From Psychrobacter faecalis (lineage in GTDB: Bacteria > Pseudomonadota > Gammaproteobacteria > Pseudomonadales > Moraxellaceae), in NCBI RefSeq assembly GCF_016107575.1, contig NZ_JABAST010000019.1, positions 1 to 60,960 on the forward strand: 60,960 nt of DNA. Reading direction: 5' to 3'. A program made the position numbers and the translations under genes. The notes under the pieces are model-generated. The model was not told where the DNA came from, searched no databases, and saw only the letters and a list, made by a program, of their open reading frames with translations. Below, piece after piece: positions 9,696 to 18,407 of this stretch (its first letter is position 1; every line of letters starts with the position of its first letter).

Positions 9696-11960
9696 ATGGT
9701 CAGTTCTCAAAATTTTTCGGTCACGCCTTTGTACCATATCTTGCAGCGTTTGATGCGTTTGTGTCGGCCGCTATGTTTAGCCGTTCCGCTATGGGCAGCG
9801 AGTACAGGGCTTGTTAGTGCAGAAAGCTGGAAAGTTAATCTGCAAGATGCCGATATCAAAGCATTTATTAATGAAGTGGCGACCATTACCAATCAAAACT
9901 TTGTCCTTGATCCGCGTATCAACGGTAACGTCACCGTCATCTCTAATAAAGCGCTATCGCGTGACGAGATTTTTCAGCTGTTTTTAAGTGTCATGCAGGT
10001 CAATGGTATTGCCGCTATCGATTCGGGTACGACCATTAAGCTGGTACCAGATAACGTCGCCAAACAATCTGGCGTGGCGGTGGACTTACGCGGGGACAGT
10101 TTCGGTGAAGCCTTAGCGACACGGGTGATTTATTTGACCAATACCCAAGCGGCAGAAGTGCTTGGTGTCATTCGGCCCTTGATGCCGCAGTCCGCCCATG
10201 CAGCAGCGGTACCGGGCGTTAATGCGCTAGTATTGTCTGACCGTGCTGATAGTCTTAATCAGCTCACGTCACTTATCCGCGATTTAGACAGCAACGTCAA
10301 TGACAGTTTGCAAGTCATACCGCTGCGTCATGTCGACGCTGAGCGTATGATGGAGTTGATTAGCGCCTTGGTGGCAAGCGCAGGTAGCGGGCAAGCACAA
10401 GGTGGCAGTAATCAGCTAAAAGTCATCGCTGACACCTCTAGTGATAGGCTGCTCGTCAAAGGCAGTCCGGAGATGATTGCCAAAGTTCAAGAAATGGTCA
10501 ATCAATTAGACACTACGCCTTCGAGACGTTTAAGTGGTCTGCGCGTCTTTCGCTTAAAATATGCTAGTGCCGGTCACATTGCAGAGATGCTGCGCGGCTT
10601 GCTTGCCAGTCAGTCTATTAATAGCGCTGGTGCGGCTTCAACTTTAGAGTCAGCTTCGCTAAACGGCGCCAGTAGTACAGGCTCGGCCCTTAACAATAAT
10701 ACTAATGCGCTTACCAACAGTGCTACGAATACTAATACTGGCGCTACGGGAGCAGCGTTATCTACTGCAAGTACAGGTGGCACAGGTAATGGTATCGGCG
10801 GGCGACCTTTTAGCATTATCGCGGATGAAACGCAAAATGCTGTTATCGTCAATGCCGCGCCCGAGCTGATGTTTGAGATTGAGGATGCCGTCGCTCAGCT
10901 CGATAGCCGCCGTGCCCAGGTTTTGATTCAAGCGGCGATTGTTGAGGTTTCAGGCGATGACGCTACCCAACTTGGCGTACAATGGGCGCTGGGTAATGCC
11001 AATAGTGGCTATGGCGTGGTCAACTTTAATAACGTCGGCGCGAGTGCCGTCTCGCTTGCCGCCGCCGCGTTATCAGGTGGCGCAAATATTAGTGCAGCAG
11101 CAGGTTCTATTGCTGGGGCGTTAATTGGCATCGGTGATAGTAAAAAAGACAGCCAAGGTAATACTCAGTTTTATGGTGCAATCTTACAAGCGCTTGATTC
11201 GTCGACCAGCGCCAATCTGCTGTCGATGCCATCAATTCTAACCTTGGATAATGAAAAGGCCAGTATTTTGGTCGGTCAAAACGTGCCTTTTGTCACCGGC
11301 TCTTATACCACAGGCAGTGACTCATCAACCAATCCATTCCAGACCATTGATCGCCAAGATATTGGTATTAATCTAAATGTTATACCTCATATCGGCGACA
11401 ATGGCACCGTACGTCTAGAGGTTTCGCAAGAGGTTTCGTCGGTAGTACCTGGCAGTGCCGCCAATGCCAGTGGCCTGATTACCAATAAAAGCTTGATTAA
11501 TACCACCATCCTAGCCGACGATCAGCAAACCATTGCCTTGGGTGGTTTAATGCGCGATAACACCACTACCCGCCAACAAAAAGTTCCCGGTTTGGGCAGT
11601 GTACCCGTCATCGGACGGCTGTTCCGTTCTGATAATGACAGCACGCAAAAGAGTAACTTAATCATATTTTTGCAGCCGACCATCTTACGTGACGGCGGCG
11701 CTGTCGCTAGTGTGACTGAGCGCAAATACAATCAGATGCGCGTCCTACAGTTGGTTATCGACAAAAACGGCACTATTAAACAGCTGCCACTTAGCGGTAC
11801 AGAAGGCTGGAATGGCAATGTCAGCGCAGACTATGAATTGATGCCACTCAATCCACTGGTACCTAAGCGTGACCAAACGCCAAAAACCACTTCACAAGGG
11901 TTTACCAAAGTAGATACGCCAAGTAGTAGTGGCATCACCACGTATCCTTTAAAACGCTAA
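9696..11960 (+). CDS. gspD: Type II secretion system secretin GspD
   Basis: GspD forms the outer-membrane pore of the type II secretion system. The 754-residue precursor has a signal peptide ending around ASTGLVSA|ES (residue 35), the N0 domain (WKVNLQDADIKAFINEVATITNQNFVLDPRINGNVTV), N1-N3 modules with the DSLQVIPLRHVDAERM and LRVFRLKYASAGHIAEMLRGLLASQ segments, and a C-terminal secretin domain with VPFVTGSYTT, QDIGINLNVIPHIGDNG and VPGLGSVPVIGRLFRSD. A Ser/Asn/Thr/Gly-rich insertion of about 60 residues interrupts N3 (about residues 305-370). The C-terminal tail beyond the secretin core (about 670-754) may interact with a pilotin. It is followed by hairpins that could end the transcript. 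Confidence 0.97.
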   Translation: MVSSQNFSVTPLYHILQRLMRLCRPLCLAVPLWAASTGLVSAESWKVNLQDADIKAFINEVATITNQNFVLDPRINGNVTVISNKALSRDEIFQLFLSVMQVNGIAAIDSGTTIKLVPDNVAKQSGVAVDLRGDSFGEALATRVIYLTNTQAAEVLGVIRPLMPQSAHAAAVPGVNALVLSDRADSLNQLTSLIRDLDSNVNDSLQVIPLRHVDAERMMELISALVASAGSGQAQGGSNQLKVIADTSSDRLLVKGSPEMIAKVQEMVNQLDTTPSRRLSGLRVFRLKYASAGHIAEMLRGLLASQSINSAGAASTLESASLNGASSTGSALNNNTNALTNSATNTNTGATGAALSTASTGGTGNGIGGRPFSIIADETQNAVIVNAAPELMFEIEDAVAQLDSRRAQVLIQAAIVEVSGDDATQLGVQWALGNANSGYGVVNFNNVGASAVSLAAAALSGGANISAAAGSIAGALIGIGDSKKDSQGNTQFYGAILQALDSSTSANLLSMPSILTLDNEKASILVGQNVPFVTGSYTTGSDSSTNPFQTIDRQDIGINLNVIPHIGDNGTVRLEVSQEVSSVVPGSAANASGLITNKSLINTTILADDQQTIALGGLMRDNTTTRQQKVPGLGSVPVIGRLFRSDNDSTQKSNLIIFLQPTILRDGGAVASVTERKYNQMRVLQLVIDKNGTIKQLPLSGTEGWNGNVSADYELMPLNPLVPKRDQTPKTTSQGFTKVDTPSSSGITTYPLKR

Positions 11961-11972
11961 ATTCTAATATAG

Positions 11973-12001
11973 AGCGCTTGCGAATGGATAACGCAGGCGC
12001 T
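11973..12001 (+). terminator. Hairpin after gspD
   Basis: AGCGC and TGCG arms pair across a short loop with one internal mismatch, 12 nt after the gspD stop codon. The T run is weak (TAACTTCTTG), so termination here would be partial at best. Confidence 0.45.
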
Positions 12002-12037
12002 AACTTCTTGATTAGAATACAGCCCATCTCATCAGTA

Positions 12038-12068
12038 AATGTACGGCATGATAGCGCTGCCGTACATT
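12038..12068. repeat. Perfect 11-bp inverted repeat
   Basis: AATGTACGGCA and its exact complement TGCCGTACATT flank a 9-nt loop. No T run follows, so it is more likely an RNA structure or a protein-binding site than a terminator. It lies in the 304-bp gap between gspD and the small membrane protein gene. Confidence 0.7.
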
Positions 12069-12143
12069 AGCTTGCGTATTCATAACACAGATAAACACAG
12101 TACATTTTAGAGGAGCGTATAATTAGAGTGAATCTAATAACAT

Positions 12144-12166
12144 ATTGCTTTTATAAGCAATTTTTT
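12144..12166 (+). terminator. Strong Rho-independent terminator
   Basis: ATTGCTT, loop TTAT, AAGCAAT, then a six-T run. This is the strongest terminator in the gap and lies 180 bp after gspD, with no protein gene between, so it ends either a long gspD 3' UTR or a separate small transcript. Confidence 0.8.
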
Positions 12167-12264
12167 AAGATAATTATTTAAATAACTGTCCTTTAAGTAG
12201 ACTGGGTTAAGTTAGTGATTTTTAAGTTAATAGTAAAAGTAGCTAGAACCTATAGGCGCCACTA

Positions 12265-12444
12265 ATGAGCAATCTTGATAATGAAAAGAAAAAGAAATGG
12301 TTAGCCTTAAGTGCGGTTACCATGGCTTTATTACTGATTCCGCGGCGTAGTAGTAAAAAGGCCGATAGCCAATTATCAAATCATAATAACGATGATAAAG
12401 TGCCTGACGAAAAAGCAGCTAATAAAGTCTCTAATTTAAAATAA
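12265..12444 (+). CDS. Small single-pass membrane protein, unrecognised
   Basis: A 59-codon frame starts with ATG. It encodes a charged N-terminus (SNLDNEKKKKW), one hydrophobic segment (LALSAVTMALLLI, about residues 13-25), then a basic stop-transfer RRSSKK and a hydrophilic Asn/Lys/Asp-rich tail. The positive-inside pattern and clean hydrophobic core look like a real small inner-membrane protein, but I recognise no family, and the ribosome binding site is weak. It lies between a strong terminator and the TatD-family gene and runs in the same direction. Confidence 0.45.
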   Translation: MSNLDNEKKKKWLALSAVTMALLLIPRRSSKKADSQLSNHNNDDKVPDEKAANKVSNLK

Positions 12445-12495
12445 ACGTCTATATTTAAGAAAAATAATGAAAACCATTAAATTTGGAGGCTATTG

Positions 12496-13488
12496 ATGAC
12501 TGCGATTTACGCCTCATTTAACGCTAATGAGAAATTGCCTACAATTTTTCCTCTCATTGATACCCATACCCATTTTGACGCTCCCGTGTTTGATGTCGAC
12601 AGAGAGGAGCAAATACAAAAAGCGTATCAGCGAGGCGTGCGCCATTTGGTATTGGTAGGGTATTTACAACGGCATTTTGACCGTTTATACGCAACTAAAG
12701 AATTTATTAATAAACAGGTGCACGCTATTGCAGGACAGACATTTGAGCAAAAAGAAATCTCTCTGCATGCGCATATTGCCCTAGGCTTGCATCCTTTTTA
12801 TATCGATAATCATACGGATGAGCATTTAGAAAACATGGCGCAGATGTTAAATGACAAACGTCCTTTGGCCATCGGTGAAATCGGCTTTGATACCTTTACG
12901 GATGAGATGAAACAGCCTGATATGGTCGCCAAGCAAGCGCGTTTTTTTAAAGCCCAATTGGATATGGCGGTGAGCCAGCAGTTACCTGTGATGCTACATA
13001 TCCGTAAAGCGCATGCTGAAGCATTGGCGTTGTTAAAGGCGCATGACTATGATGCTCATGAGCTTGGCGGCGTTGCCCATAGTTTTAGTGGCGGTGAACA
13101 AGAAGCAAAAGCCTTTGTAAAACTGGGCTTTAAACTTGGGGTGACCGGTCAGGTGACCAATCCAAATGCCAAAAAGCTGCGCCGTGCGATTCAAGCAGCG
13201 GTCGATACTTATGGTATTGAATGTTTGGTCATCGAGACAGATTGCCCAGATATGACGCCGATAATGTGTCAAGTTTCGAGCGGTAGTCAGTCAGCACTTG
13301 GCCAAAGCCCAGATGATGAATGGGGCGATGCACCCGCTCATGATAGAAATGTCCCAGCCAACTTACCTTATGTATTAGGCAGTTTAAGTGAATTACTTGC
13401 TGTGCCAACCGAGACGCTTGCCGAGCAATTTTGGCACAACAGTTGCAATGCTTTACGTACCGATTGGCGTTATCCAGTTCAAGAGTAG
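12496..13488 (+). CDS. TatD family metal-dependent DNase
   Basis: TatD-family proteins are cytoplasmic metal-dependent nucleases with a TIM-barrel fold of the amidohydrolase superfamily. The 330-residue protein shows the metal ligands in order: DTHTHFD near the N-terminus, the GEIGFD segment carrying the bridging Glu, LHIRKAH, VAHSFSGG with its His, and ETDCPDMTP near residue 250. The start at 12496 (ATG) is preferred to the TTG directly before it because GGAGG lies 6 nt upstream. A loop rich in Asp and Ser (about residues 260-290) is longer than usual. Which of the TatD paralogues (TatD, YcfH, YjjV) it corresponds to is unclear; the YjjV type is most likely from the N-terminus. Confidence 0.85.
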   Translation: MTAIYASFNANEKLPTIFPLIDTHTHFDAPVFDVDREEQIQKAYQRGVRHLVLVGYLQRHFDRLYATKEFINKQVHAIAGQTFEQKEISLHAHIALGLHPFYIDNHTDEHLENMAQMLNDKRPLAIGEIGFDTFTDEMKQPDMVAKQARFFKAQLDMAVSQQLPVMLHIRKAHAEALALLKAHDYDAHELGGVAHSFSGGEQEAKAFVKLGFKLGVTGQVTNPNAKKLRRAIQAAVDTYGIECLVIETDCPDMTPIMCQVSSGSQSALGQSPDDEWGDAPAHDRNVPANLPYVLGSLSELLAVPTETLAEQFWHNSCNALRTDWRYPVQE

Positions 13489-13540
13489 TCCAAGATACTT
13501 ATTAATAATAAACAACCTTTTAATCGAGCTTTAATTTGTT

Positions 13541-14455
13541 ATGACCGAAGAGACACAATTGCAGCAAACTATAAAGCAAACAGATACTTTAGTTAATAAA
13601 GAGGTCACTGCGCGCAGCGAGCAACAACTTGCTGCTGACAGCGTCGATGTGATTGATGAATCGTCCGAGCAGTATGAACGCCGTTTTAAAGGCACGCAAA
13701 CATTGTATGGTGCCTCTGCTGTCGATACCTTTGCCGCAGCGCATGTTTACGTCATTGGCGTTGGCGGGGTGGGTTCTTGGGCGGCAGAAGCGCTGGCTCG
13801 CACCGCCGTTGGTACGATTACATTGATTGATTTGGACATATTGGTGGCGTCAAATGTCAATCGTCAGCTACCCGCGTTAGACAGTACCTTTGGTCAAAGT
13901 AAGATTGCGGCAATGGCAACACGTATCCGTGAGATTAATCCGGAAGTTGAAATAAATCTGATAGATGATTTTTTAACACCTGAAAATGTCGCAGCATTAT
14001 TGCCCACGCGCGAGCAAGCAAAAATGGCTATGCAAAAAAATCCAATTGTTATTTTAGATTGTGTTGATGATATGAATGCTAAGCTTGCTATTGCCCTGCA
14101 TTGCCGTTTTAACAAACTAAAATTGGTGTGTGCAGGCGGAGCAGGTGGTAAAATAGACCCGAGTCAAATTCGTGTAAGCGATTTACGCGATAGTTATCAA
14201 GATCCGTTGTTGGCAAAGCTACGCAATAAACTGCGCCACGAAAAAGGGATTAATAGTACGCTTAAAGAGAGATTTGGCATCAAATGTGTCTATTCGACAG
14301 AGCCACCGCGTGTTGATAAAAGCTGTCAAACAGGCGGTTTACACTGCGGTGGCTATGGTTCGGCGGTCGTCGTCACCTCAGTGGTCGCGATGCTGATGGT
14401 TAGTGAAGCATTACAATTATTGCTCAAACAGGCGGCGGTCAAGCCAAGCGTCTGA
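13541..14455 (+). CDS. tcdA: tRNA threonylcarbamoyladenosine dehydratase TcdA
   Basis: TcdA uses ATP to cyclise N6-threonylcarbamoyladenosine at position 37 of tRNAs to its hydantoin-type form (ct6A). The 304-residue protein is an E1/ThiF-like adenylating enzyme: ERRFKGTQTLYG, then the nucleotide-binding VYVIGVGGVGSWAAEALARTAVGTITLIDLD (about residues 68-98), SNVNRQLPAL, and the later FGIKCVYSTEPPR and GSAVVVTSVVAMLMVSEAL typical of the TcdA/CsdL group. The first about 40 residues form a hydrophilic extension not present in the 268-residue E. coli protein. The histidine kinase gene begins 21 bp downstream, so co-transcription is likely. Confidence 0.9.
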   Translation: MTEETQLQQTIKQTDTLVNKEVTARSEQQLAADSVDVIDESSEQYERRFKGTQTLYGASAVDTFAAAHVYVIGVGGVGSWAAEALARTAVGTITLIDLDILVASNVNRQLPALDSTFGQSKIAAMATRIREINPEVEINLIDDFLTPENVAALLPTREQAKMAMQKNPIVILDCVDDMNAKLAIALHCRFNKLKLVCAGGAGGKIDPSQIRVSDLRDSYQDPLLAKLRNKLRHEKGINSTLKERFGIKCVYSTEPPRVDKSCQTGGLHCGGYGSAVVVTSVVAMLMVSEALQLLLKQAAVKPSV

Positions 14456-14476
14456 CCTGAATTAACGGAGTCCATT

Positions 14477-16291
14477 TTGTCTACATCTAACTCGTCAGAA
14501 ATCGGTTATCGTTATCCTGTCGCTGCGGAAGACGCTGAGCGTATTAGTAAACTCAAAAAATATCAGGTACTCAACAATAATGAAGAACCTGCTTTTGCGC
14601 GTTTAACCGAGCTTGCGAAATTGTTTTTTAATATGCCAGTCGTAGCCATTACCTTTATGGATGAGGAAACCCAGTATTTAAAATCGCTGCATGGGCTCGA
14701 TGGTATTTGTACAACGTCACGCAAAGTCGCTATTTGTAATTATACTGTCCTGTCGGATGAGGTTTTGGTACTGCCAGATTTGACAGAGGACAGTCGCTTT
14801 AGTCAAAACCCGTTGGTGACAGAAGCGCCATATTTGCGTTTTTATGCTGGCGCGCCGATTATTATGCAAGAAGATGGCAAGACCTATAGTTTGGGTTCTT
14901 TATGTTTGATGGATATGCAAGCGCACCACGATTTTACCGATAATGACGCAGATATATTGGCGCAGTTTGCTGCGATGGCTGCCGATGCTTTGAAACTTCA
15001 AGACCAGCAGCGCCATGCCAAGCATGCTAATGAGATGAAGTCAGAGTTTCTGGCCAACATGAGCCACGAAATACGTACGCCGATGAATGGCATCATTGGT
15101 ATGGTTGAGATGCTCGCTGAGACTAAGCTGAGCGCTGAACAACAAGAGTACGTCGATAATATTAAAGTCTCAAACGAGCACTTATTGGCGATTATTAACG
15201 GTATTTTAGATTTATCAAAGGTTGAGTCGGGCAAAATGACCATCGATTCAATACCGATGAATATATCGAGCCTTTGTAACGAAGTGGTGAGTTTATTTGC
15301 GGTCAAAGCCCGTCAGCGAGGTTTGACGTTAGATTATCATTATACCGAGGCATTATCGCCTTATATCAAGGGTGATCCGGTACGCATCAAACAAATCATG
15401 GTAAATTTGGTCAATAACGCCATTAAATTTACCCGTGAAGGCGGACGGGTGACCATTGACGTTAAACACATGGAAAACAACCCTTGTGAGGATAAATACG
15501 GTAATCATAAGTCTATATGCAGTCATGAGCTACAAGTAGAGCAAGCTTCTCATTATAATACTGATGATAGTGGTTCGGTTAATCATCAAGACATGACGCT
15601 TTGTATTGAGGTTACAGATACCGGTGTCGGTATCAAGCCAGAATCTTTAGAGGCGATATTTGATGCTTATGATCAAGCCAATAAATCGACTCATCGCCTT
15701 TATGGTGGAACAGGTCTAGGTCTGTCAGTTTGTAAATCTTTGGTAGAGCTGATGGGCGGCTATATCGAAGTAGATAGTGCCGTCGGTATTGGTACGACTT
15801 TCACCGTATTATTGCCGCTACCTCCTATCGATGAAGCGCATTACGAGAGCTGGCAAGACTCAAACGACTTTGGTATGACAGAACCAAGTCATGAGCTTAT
15901 TGGTCATATATTGCTGGTCGAAGATGATAGCGTCAATGCCATGATTGCTAAAAAAGCACTGAACAATAGCGGTCATACGGTCACTCACGTCACGGATGGA
16001 CAACAAGCCATAGAGGTTTTTTCGTTAAATCCTGAGCAGTATGATGTCATTTTGATGGATCATCACATGCCGATTATGGATGGTGTACAAGCGACGATTA
16101 AACTGCATGAGCTTTATGACCCGCAAGCATTGCCGCCTATCATCGCCTTGACCGCCAATGCGATGGATGGTGAGCGTAAAAAATATCTTGATGTCGGTAT
16201 GCAGGATTATTGCACCAAACCCTTTAAACAAGAGCAGCTTAATGCTTTGGTGCAATACTGGCTGATGTATAAGCAATCGATGGAAGAATAA
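14477..16291 (+). CDS. Hybrid histidine kinase, GAF-HisKA-HATPase-REC
   Basis: A cytoplasmic hybrid sensor kinase of 604 residues with no predicted membrane segment. Order of domains: GAF (about 25-175, ending [10 protein letters not shown]), HisKA with the phospho-accepting His197 in [16 protein letters not shown], HATPase_c with N box [12 protein letters not shown]1 DTGVGI and G2 [13 protein letters not shown] (about 300-455), and a receiver domain (about 475-600) whose Asp528 lies in [15 protein letters not shown]. The start is TTG, supported by ACGGAG 8 nt upstream and by the tight spacing after tcdA. The GAF ligand and output partner cannot be told. A partner histidine phosphotransfer protein would be expected elsewhere. 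Confidence 0.93.
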   Translation: MSTSNSSEIGYRYPVAAEDAERISKLKKYQVLNNNEEPAFARLTELAKLFFNMPVVAITFMDEETQYLKSLHGLDGICTTSRKVAICNYTVLSDEVLVLPDLTEDSRFSQNPLVTEAPYLRFYAGAPIIMQEDGKTYSLGSLCLMDMQAHHDFTDNDADILAQFAAMAADALKLQDQQRHAKHANEMKSEFLANMSHEIRTPMNGIIGMVEMLAETKLSAEQQEYVDNIKVSNEHLLAIINGILDLSKVESGKMTIDSIPMNISSLCNEVVSLFAVKARQRGLTLDYHYTEALSPYIKGDPVRIKQIMVNLVNNAIKFTREGGRVTIDVKHMENNPCEDKYGNHKSICSHELQVEQASHYNTDDSGSVNHQDMTLCIEVTDTGVGIKPESLEAIFDAYDQANKSTHRLYGGTGLGLSVCKSLVELMGGYIEVDSAVGIGTTFTVLLPLPPIDEAHYESWQDSNDFGMTEPSHELIGHILLVEDDSVNAMIAKKALNNSGHTVTHVTDGQQAIEVFSLNPEQYDVILMDHHMPIMDGVQATIKLHELYDPQALPPIIALTANAMDGERKKYLDVGMQDYCTKPFKQEQLNALVQYWLMYKQSMEE

Positions 16292-16320
16292 TTTCCTCAT
16301 CTAAAAAGCATTTGACATTA

Positions 16321-16357
16321 AAAAAGCTTAACCCCTAATAGCGGTTAAGCTTTTTTT
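16321..16357. terminator. Bidirectional terminator between hybrid kinase and efp
   Basis: AAAGCTTAACC pairs with GGTTAAGCTTT around a 9-nt loop, with A and T runs on both sides. It sits between two converging genes and can serve both. Confidence 0.85.
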
Positions 16358-16374
16358 AAACGAGATAAAGACGC

Positions 16375-16947
16375 TTAGTTAACGCGCGTTTGGTAATCGC
16401 CGGTACGGGTGTCAACACGAACCACTTCACCTTGCTGGACAAATAACGGCACACGTACCACAGCACCTGTCTCTAGGGTTGCAGGTTTGCCGCCACCACC
16501 TGACGTATCTCCGCGCACACCTGGATCGGTTTCAGTAATTTGCAGTTCAACAAAGTTAGGCGGCGTGACCGATAATGGCACACCATTGAATAGGGTGATG
16601 GTGCAAAGCGCGTTACTGTTTTCTTTTAGCCATTTTAGTGCATCACCAATCGCGGTTTTGTCGGCTTGTAATTGCTCAAAACTCTCAGGGTGCATAAAGT
16701 GCCAAAATTCACCATCGTTATAAAGATAGTTCATTTCTGTATCGATGACATCCGCCGCTTCCAAGCTATCGCCTGATTTAAACGTCTGCTCGAGCACGCG
16801 ACCACTGCGTAAGTTGCGCATTTTGACACGGTTAAAGGCTTGCCCCTTACCCGGTTTGACAAACTCATTTTCAAGAATGGCATACGGATTGCCATCGAGC
16901 ATGACTTTGAGACCAGCTTTAAATTCGTTAGTAGAAAAACTTGCCAC
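16375..16947 (-). CDS. efp: Translation elongation factor P
   Basis: EF-P binds ribosomes stalled on polyproline and restores peptide bond formation. The 190-residue protein has the usual length and three-domain layout: an N-terminal KOW-like domain with [16 protein letters not shown], in which Lys34 is the residue modified by beta-lysylation, then two OB-folds ending in the family signature [15 protein letters not shown]. Translation starts at a GTG codon with AGGAG 6 nt upstream. It is divergent from epmB, whose product supplies the beta-lysine for Lys34, so modification enzyme and target share a 173-bp promoter region. Confidence 0.97.
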   Translation of the reverse strand: MASFSTNEFKAGLKVMLDGNPYAILENEFVKPGKGQAFNRVKMRNLRSGRVLEQTFKSGDSLEAADVIDTEMNYLYNDGEFWHFMHPESFEQLQADKTAIGDALKWLKENSNALCTITLFNGVPLSVTPPNFVELQITETDPGVRGDTSGGGGKPATLETGAVVRVPLFVQQGEVVRVDTRTGDYQTRVN

Positions 16948-17059
16948 GGAAGACTCCTAAGGGTTGTAAGTATTGTCATCAATAATTGGATGTGGGGTTT
17001 GCGCCTTGCTGTGCTAAAGCTGCCTATGATGCACAAGGTTGTAGAATAATTCGTACGCT

Positions 17060-17089
17060 TTGATAGCGGACGTACTAAGAGCGTATAAT
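17060..17089 (+). promoter_or_regulatory. Predicted sigma-70 promoter of epmB
   Basis: TTGATA, 18-nt spacer, then a perfect TATAAT. The -10 box ends about 30 nt before the epmB start codon. Confidence 0.6.
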
Positions 17090-17120
17090 AGCGGCTTTTG
17101 GGCACAGGTATAAGGTTGTC

Positions 17121-18128
17121 ATGATAAACCATTTAATCACACAAAAAAACTGGCAAACGCAATTATCGGAAGCGATAACCTCTATTGATGAGTTGCTTGA
17201 GCTGTTAAAGCTTGAATCATTGCGCTCAGAGGTTTATATACCTGAACATTTTGTGCTGCGTGTACCGCGCGGTTTTGTAGCAAAAATGACGGTCGGTGAC
17301 GTTGATGACCCTCTGCTTAAACAAGTATTGCCCAATAAAAAAGAACAAATCGCTGTGACCGGTTATGTGGCAGACCCTTTAAGCGAAAATACGCACAATC
17401 CAGTAAAGGGTTTATTGCATAAATACCAATCAAGAGTCTTATTAACCATTACCGGTGCTTGTGCCGTCCATTGTCGTTACTGCTTTCGCCAGCATTTTGA
17501 CTATAGCGCCAATATGCCAACCGCCGATGCCAAAGAGCATATTATCAATTATATTAGCGCCCATCCTGAGATTAACGAGGTGATTTTAAGCGGCGGTGAC
17601 CCGTTAAATGTCACCAACAGACGCTTATTTTCTTGGCTCGATACCTTAGAAGCGATTCCGCAACTGACCACCATCAGGCTGCATACTCGTTTGCCATTGG
17701 TCATTCCAGCGCGTTTAGATGAGGCGCTATTGGATAGACTGTCGCAAAGTCGCTGCCAAATAGTGATGGTGATTCATTGTAATCATGCCAATGAGATTGA
17801 TGCGCTGACCGCTGAGTATTTGCAGCGTACGCGCGCGGCGGGCGTCACTTTATTAAACCAAGCGGTACTGTTAAAGGGTATCAATGATAGCGTGACGGTG
17901 CAAACCGCATTGAGTCAGCGCTTGTTTGCCGCTGGCGTTCTGCCTTATTATCTGCATGTCTTGGACAAAGTAGACGGTGCTGCCCATTTTGATAGTGACG
18001 AGCGCGCAGCTATTCAGCTGTACTGGGCGTTACTCGCCGCTTTGCCTGGTTATTTAGTGCCAAAGTTGGTGCGCGAACTGCCTAATAAACCCTTTAAAGT
18101 ACCGATTGATATTTACAATGAATCTTAA
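17121..18128 (+). CDS. epmB: EF-P (R)-beta-lysine synthase, lysine 2,3-aminomutase EpmB
   Basis: EpmB is a radical SAM enzyme that converts L-lysine to (R)-beta-lysine, which EpmA then attaches to EF-P. The 335-residue protein carries the radical SAM cluster Cys114-x3-Cys118-x2-Cys121 in CAVHCRYCFRQHF, followed by the SGGDPL glycine motif that contacts SAM, LHTRLPLVIPAR and the PLP-lysine region near the C-terminus (PYYLHVLDKVDGAAHF). Length is close to the 342 residues of the E. coli protein and shorter than catabolic aminomutases. It is divergent from efp. epmA is not in the window. Confidence 0.94.
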   Translation: MINHLITQKNWQTQLSEAITSIDELLELLKLESLRSEVYIPEHFVLRVPRGFVAKMTVGDVDDPLLKQVLPNKKEQIAVTGYVADPLSENTHNPVKGLLHKYQSRVLLTITGACAVHCRYCFRQHFDYSANMPTADAKEHIINYISAHPEINEVILSGGDPLNVTNRRLFSWLDTLEAIPQLTTIRLHTRLPLVIPARLDEALLDRLSQSRCQIVMVIHCNHANEIDALTAEYLQRTRAAGVTLLNQAVLLKGINDSVTVQTALSQRLFAAGVLPYYLHVLDKVDGAAHFDSDERAAIQLYWALLAALPGYLVPKLVRELPNKPFKVPIDIYNES

Positions 18129-18407
18129 AATAGGCAATATAATACATCTAAATTTTAGTAAACAAATAACGGTTAAGTGATTATTACAGTTGTTTTTAGT
18201 GATAAGTTTAAAAATTTTCATACATAGGCACTGTTAAAGCAATTTGAGTCAAACTCATAGAGCGGTCACTGAGCAGTCAATTTGAAGTCTATGCCTAAAT
18301 AGTTTGTGCCCGAGTGGTTTGTGCTTAAGTGTCGTCGTCTATAAAAGTAAACTCTAGAGATAGCGGTCGACTTCTATTGGTAATCTACGCAATTACTAAG
18401 GATAGTA

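Noticed and set aside
12309..12317. AAGTGCGGT, the Pasteurellaceae DNA uptake core
   Set aside because: I noticed only one occurrence, it lies inside a coding frame, and the family is different; chance is the simplest explanation.
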